Of a stretch of 64,000 nt of DNA, positions 11,336 to 22,379 are shown one piece after another. The DNA lies in contig OZ020265.1 in assembly GCA_963971285.1 (NCBI GenBank), positions 1,624,001-1,688,000 of the forward strand, given 5' to 3'. The notes below the pieces were generated by a model. That model did not search any database. It was not told the origin of the DNA and worked only from the letters and a program-made list of their open reading frames with translations. Every line of letters starts with the position of its first letter. The first letter of the stretch is position 1. Source of the stretch: Astropecten irregularis. Its lineage: Eukaryota > Echinodermata > Asteroidea > Paxillosida > Astropectinidae. The position numbers and the translations under genes are program-made.

Positions 11336-11869
11336 TTTATATTTTTTAGGTCAATATTTTGGTTGATGAAACAGTTTGCAGCAGTTTATTACTTGTATCA
11401 ATACTTGGTGTTTCAAAACCTTTTCATGTGTCCAACACAGTCAGTCAATTTGTGGAAGTTTTCACCTCTTGTGTGATACGAGTCACTTTAATTGAAAACT
11501 GTTTATCAAATTGTAGTTATGGACTTGTTTCACTCTAAATAGCAAGGGGCACCGCATGCATGTGGCTTTTATAGTGCAGTCACGTAATGGTGTCTGTAGA
11601 CCGAAACATACGTTAAAATTTAACCCATGTACTTTACCTGGATCGTGATATCCATATTTTGCGCCCAGTTATACAACCAAATTGATATCAAGCCGTAAAT
11701 GTGATGGATTTACACAGCAAACAACGGTTATTGATTCAACCAGGAACTCTGAAACAGTGCAAAATGGACGTCCATAGCTGCTGCAGTACATCAGTACATC
11801 ATAGTAGTCTTCATTGAAGATGCCTCACCATGATATAGACGTGATATAAAACACATGGAAAGCCTCATC

Positions 11870-12175
11870 ATGTTGTAGACTTGCCCTCTGTGGAAAAACT
11901 GGCTTAGCACAAAATGTCTTGCTCAATCAAACAAACTATGTACCATTAAATATTCCATTTGATATTCATGGTCACCGAACAACAGCCAAAGAACAATCAC
12001 AAGTGATATAAAACACATGGATGTGCCTCACCATGTTGTACACTTGCTCTCTGTGGAAAAACTTGCTTAGTACAAAATGTCTTGCTCAATAATAAGATCT
12101 TTCTCAAAGGCAAACAGTTTGCCTTTGAGAAAGATCCTGCTAGGATCGAAACGCGTCAGGCCCTCCTAACATTAA
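11870..12175. mobile_element. TTAGCAC-family element fragments and inverted 56-bp unit
   Basis: At 11,880-12,090 are pieces of the family carrying GCTTAGCACAAAATGTCTTG and AACAGCCAAAGAACAATCAC. They are followed by GATCTTTCTCAAAGGC facing GCCTTTGAGAAAGATC and one complete 56-bp unit (about 12,118-12,172), a small head-to-head arrangement. Confidence 0.6.
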
Positions 12176-12931
12176 ACATTTGATATAAACAGGTCATTTT
12201 GGCTGATGAGCAGTTTGCAGCAGTTTATTACTTGAATTGACCTGTGATTTTTTTATAAGACAGAAATTTCATGGTTAGCATATTTGTCTGCTAATCAGGG
12301 CCGTGAAATTTGTCCTCTGGTTTAAGCATCACATAAACACGCCTAACAAAAGAATTGCAATAATTTTGCCTTTAATAGAATGAAATGTACATGCTCGTGC
12401 AAATGGCACTCAGTGTTCAAACTTAATTAACTTAACTGTTATTTAAATTAACGTAAGTGTTTAAGGGCTAAAAGAGGGCGCCGCATGATATTCCTTTGAA
12501 CAGAGCAAGTCTTTATTTACGGCTCTGTCCTTGAAATAATATCGGGGTCTGGTTTGGGTATGGCAGTTGCACTGACGATGAGGGCGCCATAATCTGCTGC
12601 TGAGAGAAATATAAGTTTGTCAGATACTACAGTTTGTAACTTTGCAGGCACACGATATTAAAATTGAGGGAGATCGGATACTAGGTTACATAAACAATAT
12701 TGTAGCCTTATGCAAGAAAATTAATTTGAAAGATAGTTTCATTAAACAACACCAGTTTGATTGTGACACCGTCATCCTATGTGTACATCTGGTCAGAAAG
12801 ATGGAAGTTTTTGTGTGTAAACAGTTTACAGTATAATTCATGGTGAAGCATTAACATATTTGATCTGATAATGTCCATTCACACCGTACAAGAAATGCCA
12901 TAAATAATGGGGTAATTGTTTCACTAGAGGT

Positions 12932-13073
12932 CGATTTCTTCAAACTTTTCGTAACTTACTATCAATCGTAGGACTTTTGATGCATTGAAGCCCTACGTGG
13001 GATAGGCCCCCTACGATGGGTTATCCTTCGTAACTCGAGTTACGATCGATCGCAGGGCTTCGGGAAATCGAGC
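12932..13073 (+). mobile_element. Palindromic CGATCGATCGTA repeat, copy 3
   Basis: Forward copy with TCGATTTCTTCAAACTTTTC at the left end and GGGCTTCGGGAAATCGAGCC at the right. Confidence 0.7.
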
Positions 13074-13559
13074 CCTGCACTCTCAAAAGCAGGAAAAAAT
13101 CATTCACTCACAATGCTTCAATTCTATCAGTCTACTCTTTAGCCAAGTCCGTAATATACTGAAGAAATAGGCAAAGGTAGTTACTCAGTGAAAATTATTT
13201 TCTTTTCTTTCAATGGATTATTTCTGTTGTTGTTCATGAAATTTCATTGTTTGTCTTATCGTATGTATGTGTTGTTTTGTTTGTATTTTCTTCATGTACA
13301 TGTTTACAGTCAACTATGCAGGTTCCTTGCAGTGCTTAATTTTTTTTACTTAAAACGTATCTGTTTAAAGTTTGAATGTTTTTCAGTTTGTCTGGTAATC
13401 AGAACACTTGTATTGCTTTGCTGCGGCTTTATCGTTATACATGTCTCAAGTAAGCTGCCATGTTGTATGTGTGGTCTCTATGCCCATCTTAGAATCTACC
13501 CAATTAGTGCTAGTGGCCTCAATTGTTTTAAGCACTATTCCAATTTGGGCATGAACAAT

Positions 13560-13965
13560 TGAGCCACAGGGCATTTTGGTGTGATAACGAGGGAGTTTAA
13601 ATGCTTAAAAATCACCTTACCCCAGGAAAGGTTCAATTCTTACTGACCTTTTAGTATTTTAAGCCGGTTCTTATCTTCGTTGGTGATACTTTATTATTTT
13701 GTCGAAGTTCTTTGCATCGTTTTTATCGTTTCAGCTGGCCTGTTTTGATTTTAATTTAGTAATGTGTTACTGTTACTATTATTTTTAATTTGTAATGGAG
13801 TTTAAAGGACTAATGTAAAAAGTGTATTATGTTTTCAATGTGTTTGATATAATTAAGGTTAAGTTTTGTTTTTATTTTCTACTAAAGCGCATTAGGGAGT
13901 CTTTAATTCATAATTCGCTATATAAATGCAGTTTACATGTACTATTACTACTACTACATTAATAT
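13560..13965 (+). mobile_element. Probable 3' tail of a CR1/L2-like non-LTR retrotransposon
   Basis: The end of this stretch reads TTCGCTATATAAATGCAGTT, then TACATGTACTATTACTACTA. A CGCTATATAAATGC hairpin-like end followed by a trinucleotide microsatellite is typical of L2/CR1-type LINE 3' ends (family knowledge). No reverse-transcriptase coding sequence is visible upstream, so this would be a 5'-truncated copy. The upstream T-rich open frame (13,188-13,562) was rejected as a gene. Confidence 0.45.
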
Positions 13966-14594
13966 GTTGCAGACTCAAACCCTGACTGGGCTACCCTGGG
14001 TAAATGAAACTTAATTATAATAGAAATAGAGGTAGTATCTCAACGTCATTCTACAGGGACACGAAGAAATGGATTTTTACTTAGTTCTATGAGTATGCTA
14101 CACCTGCTACACGCACTACAGCTTGCAGGTGTATTGACGTGATTAACCTGCTTGGGATGTCATCATCATCATGGATCGATGGAACAACCTCTTAACATAG
14201 TCCAAGAGACTCACAGTATAGCAGTATCTGCCTTATATTAAATATAGTCCATCGATTGGTGCTTATATTGATGCTGTCCTCAAATTCTACTTAGATTTTG
14301 TTCTAAAATTCTTAGCATATTTTAAGGCAGTATGGCAAGGAGTTCCAACGCATTTTGCAAGGAAATAGTGAGATTTATTAAAATTAGTAACCAGGAATGA
14401 TTTGAGCTTTTTGTTAGACAGTTATAGACCGTTAAGGATAATTTTTGATAATTCTACTTAGATTTTATTCTCAGTGCTTAGCATGTTTCAAGGCAGTTTG
14501 ACAAAGAGTTCCAACGCATTTTGCAAGGAAATAGTAACATTTTGTAAAATTAGTAAATAGAAATAATTTGAGCTATTTGAGACATTATAGACCG

Positions 14595-14948
14595 TTAAAG
14601 GTAGTATCACACTTGTTGTCAAAGAAGTACAAATTTATGGGCAAAATATCAAGGAAGATAAATTCACAGTTATCTTTGAAAATATCAGTGCCATACGGTG
14701 CCAACTTTTTGAGAAAATCGTGAAAAACGGCCACATTATTTCTTAAGTCTTTTCTCTTTTTTTTATCTTTAAAAGATCAAAAATAATTTTGGTCACTGGT
14801 TTTACTCTTTTCTGGATAAATATAGCATTTCAGGCAACAATTTTAACGGTATGTTTCTACCATCACCATATTATACCCTGTAAGTTATAGGTAAATCAGT
14901 GAAAATGTTCTTTTTCGGTAAGCTACCAAAGTATAATACTACCTTTAA
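14595..14948 (-). mobile_element. TTAA family A MITE
   Basis: Full-length copy with TTAA at both ends (14,595-14,598 and 14,945-14,948), AGGTAGTATCACAC at the left and TATAATACTACCT at the right. Interior blocks are in reverse orientation relative to the copy at 1440. Confidence 0.8.
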
Positions 14949-15559
14949 GAATAATGAAGAATATTCCTTATAATAATCCACAATGGCTTCGTGCAAGGAC
15001 ATAATGATATTTTTGTAGGCCAAGGACAAGGTACGTACATTATGGACAAAAAAATTCAATCACTATTTCGACCCGTTATCTTTCTGCATTGAGCCTCTCG
15101 TGAATGTACATGGGATTGTGATCATAAAACAGCCGTCGATAATATTAGCCTTAATATCCTTTTGGTTTCAATTTCGAATTGCATTTTAACTATACAAGGA
15201 TTGATTGTAAAATTCGCGTAAAAGACAGTGAGGTGCCATGCTCAAGTCTACGATCATGATTAAATACGACTATTGCATGCACGCCATGCAGCTTTGCAAT
15301 GTAGCCTGTGTTTAGAATTTAATAAAAGTCAGGGGCCAAGCCCGTGATTGTATATCGCACAGGTACAGTAAGTACGCATGGGAAACTGACGGTGGACTAG
15401 CGGCAAGTCTAACTCCAGATGGCGACTCAAATTAATTACTCCAAACGCTTTGCATAATAATGAGCACGGCACGTGTACAGAGCAACACACGTCACACGCA
15501 CAGCGCGTATTGTTGCTGGTAGGGCTATACGGTCACGTCGTGTTTAAATAAACGTGGCT

Positions 15560-15657
15560 CAAAGGGCATGTAAAAATCCTATGAACCACTAGAAAAGAAA
15601 GACATTTTGTTCTGCAGTTCCGTCTGTTACACAAAGAGGAGCACTACATCCACTACG
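15560..15657 (+). other. Candidate 5' non-coding exon of the pectinacetylesterase-like gene
   Basis: A segment free of recognised repeats ends at 15,657 in CACTACG directly before GTGAGTTCTG, a strong donor. The first coding exon has a strong acceptor at 19,276-19,277 (TTTTTCTCTTCCAG) and 88 nt of untranslated sequence before its ATG, so an upstream non-coding exon is expected. The 5' boundary is a guess; a transcript start near the CGTGTTTAAATAAACG sequence around 15,540-15,555 would fit. The splice signals are seen; the link is inferred. Confidence 0.4.
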
Positions 15658-15822
15658 GTGAGTTCTGTTTGATTCTCTTGAATTTTTAACAGAAAATGTT
15701 TTTTTTTTTTTTTCAAATCGTTAATGATGTAGGCCTACGTGTTTATATAGCAAGATAGTGATTCTGCACGCTATTTTAAATGCGTTGGTTGGCTAGCACA
15801 TGTAGTGTAGTGTAGCAGGGCA

Positions 15823-15957
15823 TCGATTTCACCGAACTCATCGTAACTAACTATCAATCGTAGGACGTAGGACGCTGCTACATCCCTACGTAGGCTACTA
15901 ATGGTTATCCGTCGTAACTCCAGTTACGATCGATCGTACGGCTTCGTGAAATCAACC
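15823..15957 (+). mobile_element. Palindromic CGATCGATCGTA repeat, copy 4
   Basis: Forward copy from ATCGATTTCACCGAACTC to GGCTTCGTGAAATCAACCCC, within the candidate first intron of the esterase-like gene. Confidence 0.7.
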
Positions 15958-16425
15958 CCTTCTCCTGTTACGTTTCATGTAATCATATTCCTTTATCTAA
16001 TTCTCAACCGCTACACGTTATACACATCCAACTGTTGATCTTCAACCGCCCTGGTTTATATTACTCATGTCTGTCTAGCTAGTATGTCATTAATATCCAC
16101 ATGCACAACCCGTCGTACATGTCTGTTACACTATTTTGTTTTGTCAGCTTGTAGTAATTTGTTATGTGTAATTGTTTGAAGATAAATATTATTATGTTTT
16201 GAGTTATACATATGTTACATTTATAATGAAATAATAATGTATGAAAAATATACTATATCCCGATAAGGCTTTGCCGTACAGTCATTTATATCTTGTGTAA
16301 ATGTCACGGACACACTATCACATTATTCGTTTAACCTTGAGTTTCTACGTACTCAACATACTACGTACTTCTACATTACATGCTCAGTGGAAAATAGGTT
16401 ACATTATGCCAACATGTTAGCTCTA

Positions 16426-16846
16426 CAGCGTGTCCCCCCAAAACCGGAACACTTTGTCAGGAACCATTATGTTAAAATTAAACCGTTTATCACTTCAAGA
16501 TTCAGTTATAATGATACAACCATGTCTTGGCTATCACCATGTAGAATTTAAGCAAAATCGGGTTGAAATTTCCGAAAATATGACGAATTGAAAGAGTACT
16601 CTTTAAAAACAAATTTGCAGTATTCCAGAATAAGTGGTCAATACACACATAATGTGTATTGAAAGAAAGATGAAATTCGGGTTTTTTAGGTTGGGTGATT
16701 CAGTCTTAATTTTCCTCCTCCATTTCTGTCAAATTTTGCTCTAATTCTACATGGTGATAGCCAAGACATGGATGTATCACATATCTGAATCTTTAAGTGA
16801 TAATTAGTTCTCGACACAAAGTGTTGCGTTTTTTCGGGACACCCTG
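16426..16846 (+). mobile_element. Mariner-like MITE, complete
   Basis: 421 bp flanked by TA (16,424-16,425 and 16,847-16,848). Ends are CAGCGTGTCCCCCCAAAACC and the inverse GTTTTTTCGGGACACCCTG. Subterminal blocks around AGCCAAGACATGG occur inverted on both sides. No transposase frame is present. TA duplication plus CAGGGTGTCCC tips place it with Tc1/mariner-derived elements. Confidence 0.75.
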
Positions 16847-17384
16847 TATATACATAGTGTATACTAAAATACAACTGCACAATGCTTTATATTCAAGGGC
16901 TTTAATTTAATATTACGAACCCCTTTATATACATCTACGCGCAACATACCTGTTCGTGTAATATTATTATGCATTTTAAAAGTAGGAATAAATTTAATTT
17001 AAAAGCTTTTTTTGGCAATGGTATTGAAATAGCGTTGTGAAATTGTATTCTGCAAATTGTATGCGTCGTTTTGCCCAGTTTCTTTTATTGACAGGGCTTC
17101 TTGAAGCAAAGGCTGTCCATTTCAAATCCACAGAATCTAATTGAATTACTTTAAATGCAACTCGAGCGTAAAATGCATTTGCGAGGAGATTTCGACAATA
17201 AAAGTCCGGATTATTGATATAAGTAATGGCGTTAGGATAGTTGATGTAGATGTGTATAGTGCACGTTCGGGTACCGTAGGTTATATTGGGTTATGATGAG
17301 TATAGGCCTAGCGCCTTACCTGTGTGAACTGAAGTTAAACCCATAGATCATTTGGCTTTTGCACGGATTATAGGCTCGAACCTG

Positions 17385-17612
17385 TGGCCTATTTCACAGA
17401 GCTGCTTAGCACAACAAATCGCTAAGCATGACATTTTTATTAACAAACAAATTTCCGTGTGTTGTGTATAAATCACTTGCAATTCTTTGGCTGTTGTTCG
17501 CTGACCATGAATATCAAATGGAATTTTCAACGGTGGTTTGTTTTAATGGGCAAGCTATTTTTGTGCTAAGCAAATTTTTGTGCTAAGCAGCTCTATGATA
17601 TTGGCCACAGGG
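17385..17612 (+). mobile_element. TTAGCAC-family palindromic element
   Basis: Ends GGCCTATTTCACAGAGCTGC and CAGCTCTATGATATTGGCC are inverse copies. Inside are GCTAAGCATGACATTT, AATCACTTGCAATTCTTTGG and TTTTGTGCTAAGCA. Other copies: 24,006, 37,906, 41,759 and 53,363. Confidence 0.7.
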
Positions 17613-17695
17613 GCCTATTTCATGGAGCTGTTATCCACACAAAAAAATACTTAGCACAAAATGTCCTACACTGTACTCAATAAAACAAGTTGTGT

Positions 17696-17905
17696 TTAAA
17701 AGGTAGTATCATACTTTTGTATTTATCAACGAAATATAGATTCATGGGCATAAATATATCAAGACAGATACAGTCACAGTCATCTGTGAAAATTTCAGTC
17801 CCATACGGGGCCCACTTTTTGAGAAAACAGTGAAAAAACGGCCACAGTACTTCTTAAGTCTTTTCTCTTTTATTTTTTCGATCTTTTAAAAGATCAAAAA
17901 GATTT
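17696..17905 (-). mobile_element. TTAA family A MITE, left half
   Basis: TTAA then AAGGTAGTATCATAC, followed by the family interior up to the GATCTTTTAAAAGATC palindrome, where similarity stops. Confidence 0.65.
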
Positions 17906-18176
17906 CAGTTTCTGACATTTTAGATTAGTTGAATATCATTCACTCACCGTCTGCTAGTGAACTTATCAAAATTCTTGCCATTTGAATTTTTTCCTCATTG
18001 AAATTACAAACTATTTTAACAAGATGCTAATTAATGGCCGTGTACGAGCATCCGTTGTTTTAATTTGATTGCAGAGAGCCGTTGAAGTTTGGTTTTAGGT
18101 AGCCATGTTATACATGTATTAGCCCCAGCTGTTAAGCTATATAGGTTTGCTATATAAAAACAAATAATCGTTTTAT

Positions 18177-18550
18177 TTAAAGGTAGTATCATACATTGGT
18201 AGCATACCGAAACAGAAATCTTCACAGATTTACCTATAAGTTACAGGGTGTAAAGATGGTGATTGTAGAAATTAACATACCATCAACATTTGTCTGCCTG
18301 AAATGCTATATTTATCCAGAAAAGTATATAAAACCAGTAACCAAAATTATTTTGGATTTTTTAAAGATCAAAAATAAAAGAGAAAAGGCTTAAAAAATAA
18401 TGTGGCCATTTTTCACCGTTTTCTCAAATACTGACCACCGTATATGGGACTGAAATTTTGACATAATGGCTGTAACTGTATCTGTCTTGATATTTGTGCC
18501 CATGAATCTGTATTTCTTTGACAAAAACCAAAGTATGATATTACCTTTAA
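18177..18550 (+). mobile_element. TTAA family A MITE, complete
   Basis: TTAA at both ends, AGGTAGTATCATACATTGG on the left and CCAAAGTATGATATTACCT on the right; 374 bp; non-coding. A good reference copy for the family. Confidence 0.85.
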
Positions 18551-18855
18551 TATGAAGTTGACCTATAGGCTACAGTTCCCTTGACAAACACATGTGCAGA
18601 TGGAGAATGTCAACATTAATTAAAATATATGCGATGTATTTTGACCGTGTAGATAATGTCAGTGCCCATGGTCAGGCCGCATGGGAGTTTTATTTTATCG
18701 TATACATATCGGCTGTGTAAATATGTACAACTTCCGTATCGCTGTGCTAGATTCAAAGGTGCTCGTCTAATATTGAAACTCATGTGGGAATTCTAATTCA
18801 AACAAATGCTATATAAACAAAGAATAACGACGCTTAACAGACGGGGCTTTTAATT

Positions 18856-19216
18856 TTAAGGTAATATCATACTTGGTTTTTGTCAAAGAAATGCAGATAC
18901 ATGGGCAAAAATATAACGGAGGATACAGTAACAGTCATCTGTGAAAATTGCAGTCCTATACAGTGCCGATGTTTTGAGAAAACAGTAAAAAACGCCCGCA
19001 GTATTTTTAAAATCTGTTCACCGCTATTTTGGATCTGTAAAAGATCGAATGTTTTTGGTCATTGGTTTTTCTCTTTTCTGGATAAATACAATAATTCAGG
19101 CATAACAATGTTAAAGGTGTGTTTCTACCATCACCATCTTTATACCATGTAATTTATAGGTAAATCTGTGAAGATTTCTGTTTCGGTATGCTTCCAAAGT
19201 ATGATACAACCTTTAA
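18856..19216 (-). mobile_element. TTAA family A MITE, complete
   Basis: TTAA-GGTAATATCATACTTGG on the left and CCAAAGTATGATACAACCT-TTAA on the right. It ends only about 60 bp before the first coding exon of the esterase-like gene. Confidence 0.8.
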
Positions 19217-19277
19217 AGCGCTATATATCGCAAAATGATAATTATAATTAATATGTGTTTTCATTTTTCTCTTCCAG

Positions 19278-19708
19278 GAGTAAAATAACTCATCAATTTT
19301 AAGAAACGGATTTTTAACACTTTGGCTGTCACGCAATCTGACGTCATTGTCTGGCTGTCTTCAAAATGACAAACTTTCACCTTCGAGGGACTGGTCTGGA
19401 AGACCACAGCCTCCTCAACGAGGAACAAGTGGTCAAGAAAAACAATAAGAATAGAGGAAGTATTAGACGCTTCACAAGGCGCTTGAAAGCATGGAAGTGT
19501 TGGTGCTTGGTAGCGTTCCTCTCCGCAATGTGGCTGACGTTTTTCGGGCTGTGGATGTACTGCAACTATTTTATGGACAATGTGGATGTACCGACGGCTG
19601 TTGGGCGAAACAGAGAAGCTGACTTGGTTGTCCTTCCTCATACATTTGCAGACAAAACAGGCTCATATTGCTTAGATGGTACCCCGCCATCATACTATTT
19701 CCGTAACG
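19278..19708 (+). CDS. Esterase-like gene, coding exon 1 (5' UTR plus residues 1-114)
   Basis: The acceptor TTTTTCTCTTCCAG ends at 19,277. The ATG at 19,366 (context CAAAATGA) opens the frame, with a stop-containing leader before it. It encodes an acidic/basic cytoplasmic tail, the membrane segment 46-66 and the start of the catalytic domain (YCLDGTPPSYYFRN). The donor CG|GTGAGT follows 19,708, ending in phase 1. Translated part 19,366-19,708. Confidence 0.88.
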
Positions 19709-22338
19709 GTGAGTATGTAATTCACTTCATTAAAGAGGATGTTCAACACTCAACAAACCTCGCTTAATTCGTTAGAACTATTTTCCTGAAATTACTTGAA
19801 ATGAGAAAGAAATATTTGGATGATTTTTCTCTCAGCCCGCAAGCTCGGCAAAATTCAGATTCTCTGAGTTTCGTCAATTGAGGCAACAGACAAGTTTGTG
19901 TGATTTCGTGACATCAGATATGGGAGCCTTTTCTTTTGAACAAAAGGCTCCCATATCTGACGTCACGAAATCAAACAGATTCAGAGAATCTGAATTTTGG
20001 GGAGCTTGCGGGTTGAGCATGTCTTTCTGTGTTCAGTGTGAGATAAATATAGTTAATTCTCATTTCAAGTAACTTTAGGATAACATTTCTAAAAAATAAA
20101 ACGAGGTTTGTTGAGTGTTGAACATCCTCTTTAAGTGTTAATGAATATTTATTTTGTTTACCCCATAGCGTGATCAAACGCACTTAATGACAAGTCTGAA
20201 TGTGACAGTGTAAGCTAGCATTAATCTGTGTGTGAATGTAGGATGAATTAAAACTGACATGACATTTGACTTGAAAGAACTCGAAATAGCTTGCCGAAGA
20301 ATAGTAAGACTGCTAGCTCTGTCAGTTTAAACCTGAATTGACAAAGGGGGTTTCAAGGGGTAACTCAACTCAGAGTAGATAGTGATTCTGTTCGCCTTCG
20401 CAAGTCAACTTTTGCCTAATAGCAGCGTAACATTTACCATATATTTTGACCCAATACTGTGACTGCAAGTGAGACGTAAACTACCTACTACATAGCAAAG
20501 CACTTTATGCATCCTATGTCTCATAGGGCCTTAAATGGAGCATATAGGATTTGCAAAGATGTGCGTTTTGGCTGAATTTGGTACTTAAACAGAAGTTAAG
20601 GTCTTTTACTTCCTTATAAACGTTTTTTTTTTCGTGTACCCCTTTACGCTTTGTTCATCTGGATAGCAGAAAAACGGCCGAAATAATCTTGCCCCCTCCG
20701 AATCCTAATTCACGGTTACACCACGCTTTCGAAATGATACTAAATCGTTCGGACGAACAATCTTTTTAAAAGACACTTGATTTCCTTGAAAAACCCAACA
20801 TCAGATGAACCAAGATTTCCCATGGTGACTGTTTGCACAGTTTTCGAAGTGTTGAGTCCATATTCTCTCTCAAACTCAATAATTTTGCCTTGCAAATCCT
20901 GTCCGCTGCCTTTATGAAACCAGGCTTGAGGCTAGGCTTGGGACTTGTTTCGCTACCGTCATTTGAGGCTCACAAAACGAAATTATTGCTTCACATGACG
21001 AAGCGGAAAAAAAGGCTCCAGCTTCGCCATGTTTCTCAAGCCCTTCATTTAATTCAGGACACAAAATGGCAGTAGCAAAATAAATCCCAAGTCTAGCCTC
21101 AAGCCTCATTTTGTAAATACCCATAGATAAGAGCATTACTGTTCAACAAGCCCCAGTACCATCCAAACATGCACTAAACAAGTACGACATTGCACTACTT
21201 AGCTTATTATGTCATGTGAGCTTAAACATTAAGCGATTTTTGATGGCAAGCCGGATACTCTAGACCAGGATTAAATTAAGGCACCCTACAACCATCTGTT
21301 GAAGAATTGTTCACGCGCATAGGCCAAACGATACGATTACTCATATAATATCGATTAAAGACACATTTGCCATACAGTAGCTCGAGATCGATTGTAAATA
21401 TCGATTCTCGATAAGCAATCAGGTTCTATACATTCTCTATGTATCATAAATAAAGTATATTGATTTTGCGTATATACAATATGCATCATGGACTCAAATA
21501 TCAAAGAAAATAATTGTTCAGTTTTACAAAGACTGAATAGGTAAAAAGCTTAATTATTAATTTTCAAAGACAAAGGCCTTGCAAGCCTTCTGGAGGTTTA
21601 AAGGTACTATCATACATGGTAGCATACCGACACAGAAAACTTCACAGATTTATATATAACTTACAGGGTATAAAGATGGTGATGGTAGAAACACACCGTT
21701 AACAGGTTTCTGCCTGAAATACTGTATTTATCCAGAAAAGAGTAAAACTAATGACCAAAAACAATTCTGATAAAAAGAAAAAAAAATACCGTGGCCGTTT
21801 TTCTGTTTTCTCATAAAGTGGGCACCGTGTGGGACTGAAAATTTCACAGACGACTGTTACTGTATCTTCCTTTATATTTTGGTCATGAATTTGCATTTCA
21901 TTGACAAAAAAACAACTTTGATATTATCTTTCAGTGCATTTTGTATTCTGTGTTGAAAGGGAATTTATCCTAAGCGGTACAAATAAAGCCTGATTTCACC
22001 TGAATTTACCTACCGTATTTTGCTAAACTAAAAGCTTTGTAATATAATAATGCCCAGTACTGAGGTCGCACAGGTTCCCAATTGAATTCCTTTCAAATGG
22101 GGTAAGAAAATAGCCAGCATTGCAGCTCTATGTAGGATACGATGGACTATCCTTCGTAACTTGAGTTACGATCGATCGTAGGGCTTCGTGAACTCGACCC
22201 AGGGCTGTACTGTCGTGATGTTGATTCTTGAAACCTGATACAATTTGGGAAATGAACGTCGCGTTTCAATTTAACCCTCAAAAGCACGTCCTTATGCTGA
22301 CTCTCAAAGCGTTATACATATTTATGGACCTTTTCTAT

Positions 22339-22379
<41 letters not shown>

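Noticed and set aside
13188..13562. 124-codon open frame with hydrophobic, Phe/Leu/Cys-rich sequence
   Set aside because: The composition follows a T-rich stretch; no signal-anchor pattern that continues, no splice context, and it adjoins a probable LINE tail.
20833..21136. Opposed open frames of 74-80 codons
   Set aside because: They span the junction of a family C MITE and a palindromic element; the two strands mirror each other.
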